Notes under the pieces: generated by a model
Told to the model about the DNA's origin: nothing
The model's input: only the letters and a program-made list of their open reading frames with translations
The model's database searches: none
Assembly: GCA_003242115.1 (NCBI GenBank)
Contig: QBMP01000275.1
Coordinates: forward strand, 1,613 to 9,576
Length of the DNA stretch: 7,964 nt
Source: Phormidesmis priestleyi
Lineage (GTDB): Bacteria > Cyanobacteriota > Cyanobacteriia > Phormidesmidales > Phormidesmidaceae
Direction of reading: 5' to 3'
Shown here: positions 6,198-7,964 of the stretch, one piece after another
Position numbering within the stretch: the stretch's first letter is position 1
How the letters are laid out: each line of letters starts with the position of its first letter
Program-made: the position numbers and the translations under genes

Positions 6198-7745
6198 ATG
6201 TCAATGGTGAATTTGCCCGGACTACAGGCCATGATCGATGGCATCAGCTCAGAGCGTAACCTACCCAAACCCGCCGTTGAGATGGCCCTACAAGAAGCGC
6301 TGCTCAAAGGCTACGAACGCTATCGCCGCACCCAGCGAATCGACAGCGGTCAGTTCGATGAAGAATATTTTGACAACTTTTACGTAGAGCTAGATACCGA
6401 AGACGAAGGCTTTCGCGTACTGGCCAATAAAACCATCGTCGAAGACATTGAAAACTCAGATCATCAAATTGATCTTAAAACCGTTCAAGAAGTTGCCCCG
6501 GAAGCCCTCGCTGGCGATACCGTAGTGCTTGATGTCACTCCTGAACAGCAGGACTTTGGCCGGATGGCCGCGATTCAAACCAAGCAGGTGCTGGCCCAAA
6601 AGCTCAGAGATCAGCAGCGCCGCTTAGTCCAAGAAGAATTTCAGGATTTAGAAGGCTCCATTCTCAACGCCCGCGTGCTGCGCTTTGAGCGACAGTCTGT
6701 GATTATGGCCGTCAGCAGCGGCTTGGGCCAACCCGACACCGAAGCCGAACTGCTGAAGCGCGACCAATTGCCGAACGATAACTACCGCGCCAATGCCACC
6801 TTCAGGGTCGCGCTGAAGCGGGTTTCAGAAGGCTCACACCGAGGGCCCCAGCTACTGGTGTCGCGTTCTGACGCCAGCTTAGTGGTAGAGCTATTTTCCA
6901 ATGAAGTGCCGGAAATTGAAGACGAAGTGGTGCGGATCGTTGCAGTTGCGCGTGAGGCCAACCCGCCTTCTCGCTCAGTCGGGCCCCGGACTAAAATCGC
7001 GGTCGATACGCTAGAGAGCGATGTCGATCCGGTGGGAGCCTGCATTGGCGCTAGAGGATCGCGGATTCAGGTCGTGGTCAATGAGCTGCGAGGTGAAAAA
7101 ATTGACGTGATTCGCTGGTCGCCCGATCCAGCGACCTACATTTCTAATGCGCTCAGCCCAGCCCGCGTCGATGAAGTCCGATTGATTGATCCCGAAGGCA
7201 GACAGGCTCACGTTTTGGTGCCTGAAGACCAGCTCAGTCTGGCGATTGGCAAAGAAGGTCAAAACGTTCGATTAGGGGCGCGGCTCACGGGCTGGAAAAT
7301 CGACATTAAAGATTCGGCTAAGTACGACTACGACACCGAAAATGAAAAAATGGAGGCGATCGCAGAAACTCGACGAATTGCAGGCGAAGCAGCGGCTCTA
7401 GCTGCCGAAGAAGAAGCCGCCGAATTCGCTGAAGCCGAGGAATGGAGAGCCAAGGCCAGAGCCGAAGCCGAAGCCAGAGCCGAAGAAGAAGCTAGAGCCG
7501 AAGAAGAAGCCGAACTTGCCGATCAAGCTGCCGAACTCACCGCTCAAGCTGCTCAGCCTGCTGCGGCAGACGTTAACTCAAAGGCTGATTTAGAAGCTGC
7601 CCCAAGCACCGCCGATAGCGCCGCGAGCGTAGACGACGAAGACGACGAGCCGACCGCTGAAGAGATTGCTGAAGCTGAAGAGTGGAAGGCCAAAGCTAAA
7701 GCCGCTGCCGCCGCCAAAGCCGCCGCTCAAAAGGCTAAAGAATAA
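6198..7745 (+). CDS. nusA: Transcription elongation/termination factor NusA
   Basis: NusA binds RNA polymerase near the RNA exit channel, promotes pausing and hairpin-dependent termination, and takes part in antitermination of rRNA operons. The 515-aa product has, in order, the N-terminal polymerase-binding domain (about 1-150), an S1 domain (about 153-220, from EGSILNARV), KH1 with GARG at 284-287, and KH2 with GKEG at 351-354. The linker before KH1 carries GPRTKIAVD, the usual family signature. The KH2 end (ARLTGWKIDIKD) is followed by a tail of about 135 residues that is almost entirely Ala, Glu, Lys and Asp. It lacks the acidic AR domains of E. coli NusA. The tail holds two copies of an AEAEEW(R/K)AKA motif and should be helical or disordered. 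Start choice rests on the Shine-Dalgarno at 6185-6190. rimP is upstream and ylxR downstream, as in most bacteria. Confidence 0.97.
   Translation: MSMVNLPGLQAMIDGISSERNLPKPAVEMALQEALLKGYERYRRTQRIDSGQFDEEYFDNFYVELDTEDEGFRVLANKTIVEDIENSDHQIDLKTVQEVAPEALAGDTVVLDVTPEQQDFGRMAAIQTKQVLAQKLRDQQRRLVQEEFQDLEGSILNARVLRFERQSVIMAVSSGLGQPDTEAELLKRDQLPNDNYRANATFRVALKRVSEGSHRGPQLLVSRSDASLVVELFSNEVPEIEDEVVRIVAVAREANPPSRSVGPRTKIAVDTLESDVDPVGACIGARGSRIQVVVNELRGEKIDVIRWSPDPATYISNALSPARVDEVRLIDPEGRQAHVLVPEDQLSLAIGKEGQNVRLGARLTGWKIDIKDSAKYDYDTENEKMEAIAETRRIAGEAAALAAEEEAAEFAEAEEWRAKARAEAEARAEEEARAEEEAELADQAAELTAQAAQPAAADVNSKADLEAAPSTADSAASVDDEDDEPTAEEIAEAEEWKAKAKAAAAAKAAAQKAKE
7428..7703 (+). repeat. Duplicated 36-bp AEAEEW units and Glu-Ala arrays in the NusA tail
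   Basis: Bases 7428-7463 and 7668-7703 encode two near-identical 12-residue units (AEAEEWRAKARA and AEAEEWKAKAKA) at residues 411 and 491. Between them lie short Ala-Arg-Ala-Glu-Glu-Glu arrays (7471-7515) with almost identical 15-bp units. The first and second units differ mainly at silent or Arg/Lys positions, so the protein repeat appears constrained while the DNA has drifted. Confidence 0.7.
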
Positions 7746-7785
7746 AAGAAAGCCAGCGATTAACCATCCAGCAACTTGATCGCAC

Positions 7786-7792
7786 GAGGAGG
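7786..7792 (+). promoter_or_regulatory. Strong Shine-Dalgarno GAGGAGG for ylxR
   Basis: GAGGAGG is the best anti-16S match in the window. It ends 7 nt before the ATA at 7800-7802, which is the normal distance to a start codon. It therefore points to ATA as the ylxR start rather than the TTG at 7776, which lies upstream of this site. Confidence 0.65.
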
Positions 7793-7799
7793 CCAGGTC

Positions 7800-7964
7800 A
7801 TAGCAGAAAAAAACCATCGCCGATGTATTAGCTGTCGTCAAACCGCTCACCGCAATACGCTATGGCGAATCGTTCGCACCTTTCCAGATCACCAGATCCA
7901 GCTAGATGAAGGCATGGGCCGCTCTGCCTACCTGTGCCCTCAAGCGAGCTGCTTAACATCCACT
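7800..7964 (+). CDS. ylxR: YlxR/DUF448 RNA-binding protein, 5' part, apparent AUA start
   Basis: YlxR proteins are small nucleic-acid-binding proteins encoded between nusA and infB; the Bacillus subtilis member has been reported to modulate RNase P. The visible 55 codons contain the family's N-terminal RRCISCRQT motif with its Cys pair, then WRIVRTFPDHQIQLDEGMGRSAYLCP, in which GRSAY replaces the commoner GRGAY. The 3' end runs off the window; infB is expected next. No ATG, GTG or TTG lies between the Shine-Dalgarno (7786-7792) and the RRC motif. The frame holds only a TTG at 7776 and a stop at 7761-7763. Starting at ATA 7800 gives (M)AEKNHRRC, the length and style expected of the family. The start therefore is either a true AUA, a mutated or mis-sequenced ATG, or the TTG at 7776, which lacks a ribosome site of its own. 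The gap after nusA is 54 bp, so it is probably co-transcribed. Confidence 0.85.
   Translation, partial: MAEKNHRRCISCRQTAHRNTLWRIVRTFPDHQIQLDEGMGRSAYLCPQASCLTST

Noticed and set aside
7776..7799. TTG at 7776 as the ylxR start
   Set aside because: It lies upstream of the strong GAGGAGG and has no ribosome site of its own; the extra residues (LIARGGQV) look like translated Shine-Dalgarno. Not fully excluded.

Overview
The window is most likely chromosomal DNA from a cyanobacterium. Three things point there. The octamer GCGATCGC, core of the cyanobacterial HIP1 palindrome, occurs six times in 8 kb (about 0.1 expected by chance). RecG carries the long N-terminal extension typical of cyanobacterial and plant RecG. 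NusA, RimP and YlxR show cyanobacterial-type sequence, such as a NusA that ends in an Ala/Glu-rich tail after KH2. A filamentous or Synechococcus/Leptolyngbya-like lineage is possible, but this is inference from remembered sequence style, not a search.

Layout, all genes on the + strand. 1-510 is the 3' part of tsf (EF-Ts), closed by a good intrinsic terminator at 571-611. 511-858 is a non-coding stretch with two small direct repeats and a plausible sigma70-type promoter close to the next gene. 859-2472 encodes an uncharacterised 537-aa protein with conserved-looking helical ends, two acidic low-complexity segments and a basic PERR repeat block. recG (2487-5186) follows after only 14 bp and is probably co-transcribed with it. 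5187-5645 is a 459-bp gap with no convincing gene, but it holds a strong 45-nt hairpin, a second hairpin and a terminator just before rimP. rimP (5646-6110), nusA (6198-7745) and the start of ylxR (about 7800 to the window edge) form the conserved translation/transcription cluster that normally continues into infB.

Functionally, the window joins translation elongation (EF-Ts), replication-fork repair (RecG plus an unknown partner), 30S maturation (RimP), transcription elongation/termination control (NusA) and an RNA-binding regulator (YlxR). The points most worth a second look are: the unknown recG-linked protein; an apparent AUA start codon for ylxR behind an excellent Shine-Dalgarno; the structured recG-rimP intergenic region ending in a terminator directly upstream of the rimP-nusA operon; and a small hairpin that can hide the nusA ribosome binding site. 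No mobile element, CRISPR array, tRNA or rRNA was seen.
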